Both the position numbers and the translations under genes were made by a program. DNA of 64,000 nucleotides from Acridotheres tristis (lineage: Eukaryota > Chordata > Aves > Passeriformes > Sturnidae), in the NCBI GenBank assembly GCA_037013685.1, contig CM072906.1:9112001-9176000 (forward strand). The letters are read 5' to 3'. Position 1 is the first letter of the stretch, and every line of letters begins with the position of its first letter. A model generated the notes under the pieces. The model searched no databases and was not told the origin of the DNA. It saw only the letters and a list, made by a program, of their open reading frames with translations. Of the stretch, positions 1-23,500 are shown piece after piece.

Positions 1-11953
<11,953 letters not shown>

Positions 11954-12005
11954 GGGGAGAAGGGGGAGGAAGCGGCTCCGCGCGGCGTTGCCCGCCGGCC
12001 GAGGG

Positions 12006-12053
12006 CTATTGCTGGAGGCGGCGGCAGCAGCAGCGGCGGCGGCGCTCGGGCAT
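12006..12053 (-). CDS. candidate uORF in PPM1D 5' leader
   Basis: An ATG at 12,053-12,051 opens a 15-codon frame reading [15 protein letters not shown] and stops with TAG at 12,006. It lies 53 nt upstream of the PPM1D ATG and in another frame. The Arg/Cys run comes from a GGC/GCA triplet tract. It would act only if transcription begins upstream of 12,053, which is unproven. Confidence 0.4.
   Translation of the reverse strand: MPERRRRCCCRRLQQ
12016..12045. repeat. GGC/GCA trinucleotide tract in PPM1D leader
   Basis: Short run of ggc, gca and ggc triplets on the plus strand (GCC/TGC on the transcribed minus strand), about 65-95 nt upstream of the PPM1D start codon. Such tracts vary in length and can affect 5' UTR structure. 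Confidence 0.7.
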
Positions 12054-12057
12054 GTCC
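12048..12057. promoter_or_regulatory. perfect p53 half-site
   Basis: gggcatgtcc matches the RRRCWWGYYY half-site at all ten positions. It sits about 95-104 bp upstream of the PPM1D ATG and overlaps the uORF start codon. PPM1D is an established p53 target. The directly adjacent decamers are not half-sites, so any full element here would be a half-site or need a distant partner. Confidence 0.45.
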
Positions 12058-12350
12058 GCGGCGGCCCCGGGCCGCTCCCGCTCGCTGCGCCCGCCGGAAC
12101 GGGAACGGGCCCGGGCCCGCCCAGCGCCCCCTGGCGGCCCCGCCGCGGCGGAAGGGGCGGTGGGCGCTGCCCGCGCTCCGCGGCGCCCCCTGCGGCCGGC
12201 GGGTGGGAGCGCAGCGGCGGAGCCCGGGCGGAACGGGACGGGACCCACCGGGACCGCTCCGGTCCTGTCGCTGTCCCTGTCCCGGCACAGACACCCCAAC
12301 AATCCCAGCCCGGGCATCCCTGGAGCCCTGTCCGAGCCCTCTGGCAGCCT

Positions 12351-15300
12351 CGGGGCCGTGCCCGCTCCCTGAGGAGTCCGAGCAGTGCCCAGCACTCTCC
12401 GGGGGAAGAGCCTTTCCCTGAGCTCCAAACCTGCCCTGACAAACTCAGCCGCTCCCTCGGGTGCTGTCACTGCTCAGCAGAGATCGAGGCGTGCTGCTCC
12501 TCTCGCCCTCACGAGAAAGGTGTAGAGAGCCCTGAGTGTCCCCCGGGTCCTCCCCACCACACTCAGACCTCAGCACCGCAAGTAGGATGCAGAACTGGAA
12601 GGACAAGATTCCCCCCCGGCTCCAGGAAACCCTCTGGTTGTTACTCAGACCCGCATCTTTCCCTGCTCCTTGCTCTCATCCCTGTTTTCCCACTTGATTC
12701 CCACCAGTGACCCCTCTGGAATTATGCATCCCTGCACCGTTTTATGCTCACGACCATTTAAGAGGTTTCCTTCACGCTGGAGGGGTTTTGCGTTTCGTTT
12801 TTATAGCTGAAATTCCAGACATTGTTTTACTGCCAGCTCCCACAGCCCCTTCTCACTACAGCGAAAACCACCACGGAATTTTGCAAAAATACTTCCCTGG
12901 AGATAATTGTTTGGCTTAAAGACTGCAAAAGCCCTTTGGATTTCCTTCCATCAACCACATTAAAGTCAGCAGTATTTAAAAAATAAAAAAATGTATCAAC
13001 AAAGTTTTGGATTCCTGGAGGGAATTTGCAAACCTGTTACAACCATTAATGAATTAATCCACACTAATCCAATCAGGTAATGATCCCTTCCTACTTTACA
13101 GGTGTTTATACCCTCAGATCAATCACCAGATCATCAACCTCAATATAGAATTGCTTTAAAAATCTGACCATGAAGTTTCATAACAGTATTTTATATAAGT
13201 ATGTTGGGCATTTCGACAGTGTGTAAATAAGACAAAGACTAATTTGAGCAATCCCAAACATCACAATGTATCACTCTTAATTAACCTAAAAACCATGGGC
13301 ATGACACATCAATTGCCAGGCCTGCACTGCCACACATATTGCAGCACATTTTAAATTACAAAGTAACCAGAAAACAAACAAGCTGACTTAAAACTGTCAA
13401 CAAAAAAAAGAAAAAAAAGGTACAAAATAACGTTGTCAGATCTGGGTCATCACAGGGACAGCTAAAAAGTCAAAAAAGTGCAATCTTCCTATTTCATAGC
13501 TGCATAAATGTAGCCAGAGGTGTTGTCATGTGAGGAGTATTCATTCAATATAGGCAGTGCTTTCCTAAATAATTTTGAGTGGAAAATCACAAGAACAGAA
13601 CCACACAGACTGGCTCCTACCCCTACACTTTGCATAAACATAGTTTAGGTAGTCTGGTAAAAAAAAGGAAACAAAGGAAAAAAAACCAGTTATGATGGAA
13701 GAAATTCCTTTTCAAACCCCAAGGTATGTCTGTCTTTTTATATCCAAGTATTGCTTTTTTTATCCAAGTGAAGAAGTGCCTCATTTCTGTCAATACTTCT
13801 ACAATCAAGACAATAACCCATATAAATCATTCCTACACTCACAAATGCAATGAAATTACAATACATTAAAGAGGGTTTTGCCTGCAACAAATGCACTCTC
13901 CAAGCTGCTGGTGGAAAAGCAAAGTGCTTCAAGATTTACAGGGCACACAACCAGCAGATCCTGCAGCAACTCAAACCATATTTCCTCATTTTCTTCTGAA
14001 GTCCTTCAGCCCACAAAAAAAAAAAAAAAAAAAAGCCCTCTCAACTAAACCAGATCCTCACAGAAATAGGAACATATAAAAGTTGAAGATACAGGGAGAA
14101 AAATTTCTAATAAAGATGAAGTTTGATGCAGGGAGAGAAAAACTCAGAATAAAGATGAAGCTTGACAGAAAGTACCACTGCCATTTCCAAACCCCAGGAC
14201 CCAAGGAACAGGCAATAACTGAAGGGCAATTTAGCAGTTTTTATGCACCCTTGATGAATTTATAAAAATGAGGAGTTCTTCTCTTGTTTTATGCTTAAAG
14301 GAAGCAAATGCTAGGCAGAAGCTGCCCATGGTTCCTCAGTTATTTATTTCAGATGCAGAAGTCAGGTTAAACCACTCACAGTTGAAAGCTTTTTTTTTTA
14401 CATAAGAATTAAATTAATTTCACATAAAGGCCAAAGACAATCAGATATTTACTTGACTTTAATGACAGCTTATCCTCATTTTGTCTAACAGCTGCTGAAA
14501 TAAATCCACCTCAAAATGCTCTGGTTCAACTAACATAAATCATTTCTCAAAATTAAAGGCCATGATTCCTTTTGTGTTGAAAAGTTCACTTTTTCTTTTA
14601 ACTGTGGCTTTAAAAAAAAAAAAATCACAAATAGGATTAAACTAAATTAGTTACAATTTTTTACAGCAGAATTCCTTCCCCTCAGCTGCATCAGACAATC
14701 AAAAGAAACAAGACAGGTACAATTTAATTCTTCCTAATTCCCCATCACAACGTGGTGCAGGGTGAACAGCATTCTGCCCTCTCCTCCCTAGCAACTTTAA
14801 AGATACTCCAAGTTATATTTTGCAAAAGCTATGATTCATTTTGTCTGACAGATTAAATACATGTAATTATCACCACATGAAAATTCACATCAGCTTAATG
14901 TCAGATACAGAAGACCTTGTCATTTAGGTACAAACTTATTAATTCTAGGACAGCAAAAAGCATCAGTGCCCACCTGGCTTTGGCAAACCCAGTCCTTAAA
15001 GCCTTTTTTACCTGAAAATCTCTACATTTGGGAACTCACCTTCATGTCTTAGTGCTTACAGACACCTCAGAATGTTTCTCATTCCTTCAGCCCCTAATTA
15101 AGCCCCTAATTAAGTTTCATCAGCCCAGCTGACAGCACCCAAAGGTTATTACACCTCTTGCATAGCCCGTGTGAAATGTGCCAATCATCTCAGCAAGGGG
15201 CTCAAATAAAGCATGAAAATCTCATGTGAAAGAAGAAACTAAAAATGAACTGAAAATGAACAATTTTTAAGGTTTTTCCCAGTCAGTGAAGAAAGGTGGG

Positions 15301-18300
15301 ACCTGACCCCACATGAGTTAACACCCCTGGGTCTGCTGGATAATGTGAATTTCTGCACTTGCCCTGAGGTCACTGGTTTCACCTCTAATTCAGAATGGGA
15401 TCCTGAACTGCATGTATATGAAAAACAGAAATGAAAATGTATTTATCTGGGTTGCAGTAAACATGAAAGGAAAGGAGAAAAAAAAAAACATTAAAAAAAA
15501 GATCTGACAAGTTCATGTGGATGCTCTGCATTTAGCTGTTGTTTTAGAGCAACAGTCTGTTATGTTGGCTCCTCTACAGTTTAATGATTTCCTGTTAAGA
15601 ATTTAAAATTAGAAGCCTCCAACAACTTCCCCATAAACCATTTTCAAGGTTCCTTTAATATCCACATCAAGGAGATATAGTAGGTTCATATGTTATCCAT
15701 GTCAGTTCGCTTCCTTCCCACTTCAAAATAAGCATATTGTAAGGAAATTCAGCAGGTTTTTATTGTTTTCTTAGAACCCTCTTTTCCACTAACTATGCCC
15801 AGCTATAGTAATTAAAAAAATAAAGCTCTTCACATAAACAAGCTCAATATTTAACCCATGACAAAACAAGAACTGCTGGTCCAATCTTAAAATCATAAAC
15901 TGTGCCAGATAATGATCCAGCTCTTAATTTCCCATTGATGACTTAGTTCAAATTTCCAACTCCATCCGTGCTGAACTTCCTCTTTGTTACCACATGAATT
16001 TTACAAATGTTTTTTTGCTCTTTGACAAGTACCTTACCTCTGAGGAAAGCATGCAAACAACATTCTCTCACTGGCAGCACATGAAACAGAGTCTGTGTTT
16101 TTCATCCCAGATTTCTAGGGCTATACTCCTGGGGAAAAAAAAAAAATAGTACTTATTTATTTACAAAATCATTTGAGACAGGCATATTACAGGCAGAGCA
16201 TCTGCAGGTCTCCCCTCTCAGTTCCTCACTGGTTCAGTGAGAGGGCTCCCAAACACAAATCATCACTTCCCTGACAAAAATCACCTCCCAGATCTACCCA
16301 CCAGAAATGCTCCTGATGTGAGCACTTCCTAATTGGTTTCAGTTACAAGTGAGTCAGGTGAAGCTGCAGGTGATTTAACCTGACCTGAGGACACAGCAGA
16401 AGAAAAAAAAGCAGCAGTAGAAAATTCTGTTGCTTCCTGCATGAGCTTTGATGGACATACAGCTCCCAATTTGGCTGAAATATAAATCTACCAGCACAAT
16501 AGGGGGAAAAAAAGCATAATAAAAACTCTTATTTTCAGTTTGAAGCTCAGTTACAGATTCAAAACTTGAGAGATAAAGACAACACTGCTACTTTCTGCAG
16601 TAATTTTCAGACCAAGTAGGCTTGTTGGTCATCTAGCTATGGTTTCACATGCAGATTTGGAAAGGAACCATGAAAATGGTTTGGGACCTTAAAACTCATC
16701 TCATTCCCCCCTACCATGGCAGGGACACCTCCCACCATCCCAGGCTGCTCCCAGCCCCTTCCAACCTGTCCTGGGGCACTTCAGGGATCCAGGGGCAGCC
16801 ACAGCTTCTCTGGGCACCCTGTGCCAGGGCCCCACTGCCCTTCCAGGGAAGAATTTCTGCCTAAAATCAAATCAAAACCCACCCTCTGTCAGTGTGAAAG
16901 CCATTCCCTGTGCCCTGTGAAAAGAATCTCTGTTCCTTCAGGTGCTGGAAGGCTGAAGTTGGGTCACCTTGAAGCTTCTCTTTTCCAGGCTAAGCAATCC
17001 CAACTCTCAGCCTTTCATGGGAACAGCCTCTTCCAGCAGAGGGAACTTCAGCAATTCACTGGTGTCCAGAAATAGTAACTCAATATCAAAATCTAGTTGG
17101 GATTTGGGGGTTTTTAAGGGTTTTGAGCTTTTTTAGGGGGCAGAATATTACCAGGCTTCATCCCCACTCTCCTAAAATCACACAGCCATGTCTGCAGATG
17201 TAAAATCAAATCTCTTCCACACAGGGAGCTCTGACAACCCAGAGGCTGTTTGATCTCTGGGGGCACTTTGGATTTTTTTTTTTTTACCATAATCACTATT
17301 AGACTTTCTTTCTACATTTACCCCTTGTGAGCTTTGTCTGCATCCCCTTTCCCTACAACGACACCCAGATGTCCCACACTCCAGATTCTGTGCATGTCAG
17401 GGGCTCAGCTGCATCTTCAAAAGCTCAGCTTGCAGCAGCCAGACCCACTGAAGGCTTTTCCCCAAACAACATCCATCCCCACTCTGCTTTCAGGCACTGG
17501 CAGCATGTGTAAAAGTCCTTAAACTATTTCTCCACATTAAAAAAAAAAAAAAAAAAAGACAAAAGGAAAGAGAAAGATACCAACAAAGATAAGAATTTCC
17601 ATCAGAAGCTCTGCCAACAAGCAATGGAGTCAGAAGGATTTTCCAACATCTGCAATGATTAATGAGTGATTGCATTAAAATAATTCACGGATGTGAAAAG
17701 CACATTATTGAATAGAGTTATTCTGTTAATAAGCCCCCAATACGGTTTAAGAGAAAAAAAAAAGGAATTAAACAAAGATTACTTTATTGAATAATTAGTT
17801 GCTCCTTAATTATAATCTGCTATAAATCAGTTCTGCTGCTAAGTAAGTTATTTTGATACTTATTTACTATCTCAATACATTGACTGAGGACTCCAACTGT
17901 ATGCAACACCTTTAACAACAAAATACCCATTTATGAAAAAAGAGCACCAAGCTGTTAAATATATAAACATATCAAACCATGCAGTATTACTAAAAAACAA
18001 ATTCTTGTATATTTAAATTCTATTCTACCTAGAGATTAAATTGCTTTTGCCATGAATATTATTTTTCAGGCTCCACCAAAATAAGTTAAAGACTGAATAC
18101 ACAATATACTCCAGAGAGGCTTGATACAACATTCTTCCTTCATAAATACATTTATTTCTTCTTCTGAATAGGCTCACTCCGGTTTTGTGTACAAAAAATT
18201 GCCAGGCAGTAGAAAGTGTAGCCTGAATCATTTTTCAAAGCATAGTAACTTATCAAGAAGATAAAATCCATTGCTATAATGTTTGAAAAGTGTATTTACC

Positions 18301-19149
18301 TTTACTTTTTTCTTAGAAAAATTATGACAAATTTTATTTCAAAGCAAAATAAAAAACATTTTAACTTTAAAAAATAACCTTTTTGATACATAATCGATGC
18401 TTTTTCCTTCCTTAACAGATCTCCAACCTTCCCAAACCAGGCCTGTAAAAGTAACTGAGCTAAATAGCCTCTACAGGGTTAATTGCCAACAGGAATCAGC
18501 TGTATTCCCTCAGGTAAAATAAATCCTCATCACTTCAGAAAATAAAAGAAAAATCTGAAGGCACCAATAGAAAAAGAAAGACCAAAAAAAAAAAAAAAGA
18601 AAAAAAAAACAAAGGACAAAACAATCTATGGTTTGTTTATGTCACATTCCTCTCTTCCCACCCCATAACATTTCTTTCTGCAAGTAAAGGACAAAGAATA
18701 ATGTTCTCTCACAAAAACAGGAGGAACAGCAACAACTTGGGTTTTAGAAATAATGTGCCCAAAGCAAAACAGCAGGAGCTCTGCCTCCTATAATTATTAA
18801 AATAAAAAAAGAACAGTAGCAGTGCTACACGAGCTAAGAAAATACCAGCAATAGAAATTTCATACAATAATGAAATTTCTTTCATATTTATGATTATTAT
18901 GTCCTGTAACAGCAAATTCTGGGTGCCCAACTAATGCTCACATGAGCTGCCAACACCCCTGGAGGTCATGGAAAGCCCAATATTAGCTGGGTGTTAGCAC
19001 AGGTGAGCTGTAAATGATATTTACACTCTGTTTGAGAAGTTTGGGCTGGGTGGGGCTCAGGGTGTGAGGGTGATATTTGATATTTGATGCTCAGGCCCTA
19101 AAGATAAAGTCCGTGGGGCTGGTGTGGGCTGTGAGGCTATGGTGGGTAA
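12351..19149. other. intergenic region between PPM1D and APPBP2
   Basis: AT-rich DNA between two divergent CpG-island promoters. No gene recognised on either strand; open frames are short. It includes poly-A tracts (14,017-14,035; 17,540-17,557; 18,580-18,610) and a CR1 fragment at 16,650-17,050. From about 13,000 to 16,600 and 17,650 to 18,900 the DNA is unusually AT-rich without a repeat signature. Confidence 0.7.
16650..17050 (-). mobile_element. CR1 LINE 3' fragment, antisense
   Basis: Read on the plus strand, this shows the reverse complement of the avian CR1 3' end. It runs from ctaccatggcagggacacct to agggatccaggggcagccac, then ccattccctgtgccctgtga and the tail-distal ccaggctaagcaatcccaac. 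It is 5'-truncated, as most CR1 copies are, and diverged. No intact reverse transcriptase frame remains. Confidence 0.85.
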
Positions 19150-19545
19150 TCCCACCTCACTCCCTGTGGGGTTTATAGAACCCACAGGTTTGGAAGGAGC
19201 TTTAAAGTTTATCTGTTCCGAGGCAGAGTCACCTGGAGCAGGAATGTGTCCAGGTGGGTTTGGGATGTCTCCAATGAGGGACATTCCACTCCCTCCCTGG
19301 GCTTTAACTCCCTCACAAAAAAACTCTTCGTGTTGGGGTGGAACTTCTCGTGTTTTAGTTCACGGCCACTTCTCCTCGTCCTGTCTCTGGGTATCAGCGG
19401 AGAGTCTGGCACCGTCCTGTGACACCTTTGAGAGGTTTATTGTGCGTTAACGAGATCCCGCCTCGCTCTTCTCCAGACTAAGCAGGCCCAGCTGCCGCCG
19501 TTCCTCCTCATCAGGGAGCTGCTCCAGACCCTCCATAAAAACCGC
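19150..19545 (-). mobile_element. CR1 LINE 3' fragment, older subfamily, antisense
   Basis: The plus strand carries the reverse complement of a CR1-Y-like 3' region. Diagnostic stretches include gtgttggggtggaacttctc with gtgttttagttcacggccac, then tcctcgtcctgtctctggg, cctttgagaggtttattgtg, and tctccagactaagcaggccc. It ends directly beside the GC-rich APPBP2 promoter island. Confidence 0.8.
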
Positions 19546-19734
19546 ACCCCACAGGGGCTTCAGTCGTGCCTCTCTCACAATGCCTCGTTATCACGGCTGC
19601 CGCTCGGGCAGGGGGATGAGAGCCATGGGGCGTGATGGGGAGCGGGCAGGGGGATGAGCGCCGCGGGGCGTGAGGAGGGCAGGGCTGTGGGATCCCCGTA
19701 AAGTAGAGCGAGCAGAAGTGCGGGAGCTCCGTGA

Positions 19735-20215
19735 GGTGGAGCGGTCAGGGCCGCGGGGTGTGAGGTGGAGCGGGCAGGGCAAAGGAGCCCCGTGAGGCGG
19801 CCAGGGCTGCGGGGTGTGAGGCGCATCGGGCAGGGCATGGGAGCCCCGTGAGGCGGCCAAGGCTGCGGGGTGTGAGGCGCATCGGGCAGGGCATGGGAGC
19901 CCCGTGAGGCGGCCAAGGCTGCGGGGTGTGAGGCGCATCGGGCAGGGCATGGGAGCCCCGTGAGGCGGCCAAGGCTGCGGGGTGTGAGGCGCATCGGGCA
20001 GGGCAAAGGAGCCCCGTGAGGCGGCCAAGGCTGCGGGGTGTGAGGCGCATCGGGCAGGGCAAAGGAGCCCCGTGAAGCGGGCTGGGCTGCGGGGTGTGAG
20101 GCGCATCGGGCAGGGCAAAGGAGCCCCGTGAGGCGGCCAAGGCTGCGGGGTGTGAGGCGCATCGGGCAGGGCAAAGGAGCCCCGTGAGGCGGGCCGGGCT
20201 GCGGGAGCGCCCTGA
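19735..20215. repeat. 56-bp minisatellite, about 8 copies, at APPBP2 promoter
   Basis: Tandem units begin at 19,779, 19,835, 19,891, 19,947, 20,003, 20,059, 20,115 and 20,171, exactly 56 bp apart. A partial unit precedes them and a degenerate one follows. Each contains gagccccgtgaggcggcc, ctgcggggtgtgaggcgc and atcgggcagg. Copies differ mainly by gcatggg versus gcaaagg after the shared gg, and one copy has aagcgggctggg. The near-identity of copies indicates recent turnover. Confidence 0.95.
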
Positions 20216-20368
20216 GGCGGAGCTGGGAGGGCTGCGGTAGCCCCGTAAGGCGGGCAGGGCTGGGCTGGGCTAGGCTGCGAGAGCCGCGGTAGCCCCGGGG
20301 CGCGAGGCGGAGCGGGCAGAGCGGCGGGAGCCCCGTGAGGCGGAGCGGGCGGGAGGCGGCGGGGCGGA

Positions 20369-20396
20369 GGGAGGGTGGGTGGGAGGGAGGGAGGGG
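20369..20396 (+). promoter_or_regulatory. G-quadruplex motif in APPBP2 leader
   Basis: Seven consecutive runs of three or four G separated by single A or T bases, ending 22 nt before the start codon. Single-nucleotide loops make this one of the most favourable G4 patterns. It is on the coding strand, so it could fold in DNA and, if transcribed, in the 5' UTR RNA. Confidence 0.8.
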
Positions 20397-20418
20397 AAGG
20401 CGGCTCCGCACAGCCAAG

Positions 20419-20559
20419 ATGGCGGCGGTGGAGCTGGAGTGGGTGCCCGAGACGCTCTACAACACGGCCATCTCGGCCGTCGTGGACAGCTACGGGCGGG
20501 CGCGGCGCCGCGACATCCGCTCGCTGCCCGAGAACATCCAGTTCGACGTGTACTACAAG
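20419..20559 (+). CDS. APPBP2: APPBP2 coding exon 1
   Basis: Residues 1-47, MAAVELEWVPETLYN to NIQFDVYYK; donor gtacgg, phase 0. The start is set by homology and strong Kozak context (aagATGg). Residues about 25-31 read YGRARRRD, one residue longer than the mammalian sequence I recall. Confidence 0.97.
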
Positions 20560-23500
20560 GTACGGAGGCGGCCGAGCGGGGCCCGGCCCGGCCGGGCCTG
20601 CGGGACGTGGAAGGAGAAGCGGCCCGGGCCTGGCCTGGCTGAGGGGTCTCGCCGGTGCTGGGCACGGCCTGAAGGGCGAGCCGGGGGGTCAGGGCCTGCG
20701 GGGCCGGAGGAGCGGCGGCTCCGGGCTCGGGCCGTGCCGGGGCCTTTGGCTGCCCCCGGGAGCCGCCCCGAGGCCGCGGTGAGGGGCTGGGATCCCCCGG
20801 GGGGGACGCGGAGACTGGGCCCGGCCTTGGGGTCGCGGGAGGAAAAGGCTTCTCCCCACTGAGGAGCAGTGCGGGCAGGATGAGGCCAAGTTGGCTATGC
20901 TGGAAGGTGTTTTTTCCTTTTCCCGTTTCATTTTTTTTTTTTTTTTTTGTATTAACGTATTGGACAAGGTGATGTCGGTGTTTGAGGGAGCACTTTGCCG
21001 TGGTCTAGCATAAATGATCTGGTAAGAGGCAGATGGAAAGAACTGACAGTTGTTTAATGCTGTAGTTTATTAGCATTAAATTATTCCTTGGTGAAAGGGC
21101 TGTTCCTCGTTCAGCTGCCCCTGGAATATACAGATTTGGTGTAAAAGGTGCACTGAGATGGTCCATTAATTTCTTATTGTCCACTAAACAGACGTTTCAT
21201 TCATGTGCAGGAACAGCTGGAAATGAGCATTCATCAGGGAAGAAACAATGTCTTTAAAAACCACCACAAACCTAAGATGAAGTATAACCCTCTTTTCCTC
21301 TGCCAGCAAATTTCTAAAAATTTAGGAGTTTTTAAATGAAATAATTCTTTAAACTAATCTTTATGAACCAAGGGTAATGACCCATCACATACATGGAGAG
21401 TAGTAGCATTTACTGGAGACAGGAAAATTGCTTCTCTAGTATTGAAATAGGCATGTGCATTTTCTGTGTCCTGGTTATTTCATGTCTGCCTTAGGTGCTG
21501 AGAAGGATGGAAACCCATTTTTATGACATGAGCATGCTCGCAGATAATGATGTGATTGACACATCAGCTAAAGCCTAAAGATATGAAAATCACAATGTGG
21601 AAGAATATTTTGGGGGTGACTTTCAGCTGTTAATTGGTGTGACCATTGACAAATAAACTTCCTTGGCATTACTTGTTCTCATGTTTACTCAGGTGAGAGG
21701 ATGGTGCTCTGTGGCTTTTAAAAGCATGAAACAAAACCTCCTTCTGATGATAGAAATATCCAAGGATGTGTTATTGCCAGCTGTTTAAAAACTCATCTGT
21801 AGGTGAGCTTAATAGATCACTGACTTTTCATGCTTTTCTTAGCACTCTTGAGTGGTTGCTTTGAATCAGGTTCACGTGGAGTTGTTCCATGCTGAAGAGG
21901 ATCCAGCAGCACATCTGATTTCTGAGGAGACTCTAGCACGTTTCTTCTGCTTGGGGACCTGGGTTTGTCATCTTGCTGGATAGATGATAATAAAGGGGAT
22001 AAGTGCCTATCCCCAGAACAGTGTTTGTGCTGTAGGGACAGTGCAGCTGTTAATGACAGTGATTACATGGAATCACAGACTGCTTTGGGTTGGAAGGGAC
22101 CTTTCTGCCCATCTCATCCCACCTTTGGAAGGTGTCCCTGCCCATGGCACTGTCCAGCCTGGCCTTGGGCACTGCCAGGGATCAGGGACACCCTGTGCCA
22201 GGGCCTCACCCACCTCAGGCATCTTTTTCTAATCTCTAATCTGAACCTGTTTTCTGTCAGTTTTAAGCCATTCCTCCTTGTTTTTCCTGTAATTTCTGTG
22301 TTTCACAACTGGAGTTTTTGAACTGTGTAAGGTGCACTGGTATTCCTCTTACCAACCCACGTCTATGGGATGTCCTGACACAGAATAAACCAAACTGGGC
22401 CATGCCTGCAGTGAGTGTTCTGTGGCTGTAAGAGTAGCCTGGGCTTCCATGTCCTCAGTGTCATCTTTTCTGTGTAGAACAACCAGCTTGGATGGGGCCT
22501 GGAGTGATGTGGTCTAGAAAATGGCATCCCTGCCCTTGGCAGGGGTTGGAGCTACTTCAAGGTCCCTTCCCTCCCAAACCATGCTGTGATTCTCTGTGCA
22601 CCTGTGGAACACGTGGTGACTGGTTCTTGAGTCTCTGTTTGGATGACAACAGCATCAAAAGTGTCATTCAGGGGTGGCTGAGGGAGGTGAGGCTGGGACA
22701 GCATCCCTCTCACAGTGTGTGTGGTGCTTGCTTTGCTGTTTTGGTTCTGGGTAGTTATTTTGAATATCTGGTGGGTATTAAATCCCAGTTCATCATAGTG
22801 AGCTGTATTCTATATGTTCTGACTGTATTCCTTAAAGCAGAAGTAGAATTTCCAAAGCTATTAACAGTCTTTAGAGTAAGAGAGACTAGAAGACCTGTAA
22901 ATATTTGTTTGGCTACATGGTGTTTGTTGCTGCTGTGTTGGAGGGTGTCAATTATTTATTAGTATCCTGTATTACTTTCATTCTGTGATGATTAAAAGGA
23001 ATAAAAAATACTTCCAATCTTTCACATTTAATTTATCTATGTATTAGTCTTTGTTTGTGGTACTTGAGAAACTGCCACTGATTTTTGCAAAAAACAGAGG
23101 TGGTACCAGTTAGATTTTATTTTGATCTAGGGATGTTATTTGTCTGTGGCCATACAGAAAATGTTTTTATCGAATTTGTTGGTATGAACACTCAAACTTA
23201 ACGTTTGCCAGGCTTGCCCAGGTTTACCAGTGTGTCCAGGTAGATTCAGAAGCTGGAGGTGAGATAGAGCAGCAGGGACAGGCAATGTGCTGCTATTGAA
23301 AGGGAAGAAAATACCAGCAGTGCCTTGGTGTTGTTCCCCAGGGCACCCCCTAATCCAGTGTTTGGCTTTATTGTCATCACTTACTGCCTTTATTTGCCAC
23401 TCCTTAACAAATCCAATTTGTTTTAGCTCTGTATCTCCCAGAATTGTGAACTTGTGGGACGTGCCTTCTGCAGCTGAGTGGGGAATGGGTCTGGGACAGC

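Larger units (their letters stand above)
19560..20870. promoter_or_regulatory. CpG island promoter of APPBP2
   Basis: CpG-dense island covering the 56-bp minisatellite, the 5' leader, exon 1 and the start of intron 1. There is no TATA box. Transcription is expected rightwards from roughly 20,250-20,400; the exact start cannot be read. Long minus-strand open frames (for example 19,575-20,417) come from stop-poor GC-rich repeats. Confidence 0.8.

Noticed and set aside
11954..12442. In-frame N-terminal extension of PPM1D
   Set aside because: The frame is open for 163 codons upstream but has no ATG, and the known protein begins at the MEGPYALG position.
19575..20417. 280-codon minus-strand proline-rich protein
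   Set aside because: It is the translation of the 56-bp minisatellite; its 56-residue period equals three DNA units read through all frames.
20560..20862. APPBP2 exon 1 continuing as a 175-codon frame
   Set aside because: The frame crosses the donor gtacgg into intron 1; exon 2 at 29,134 restores the conserved protein.
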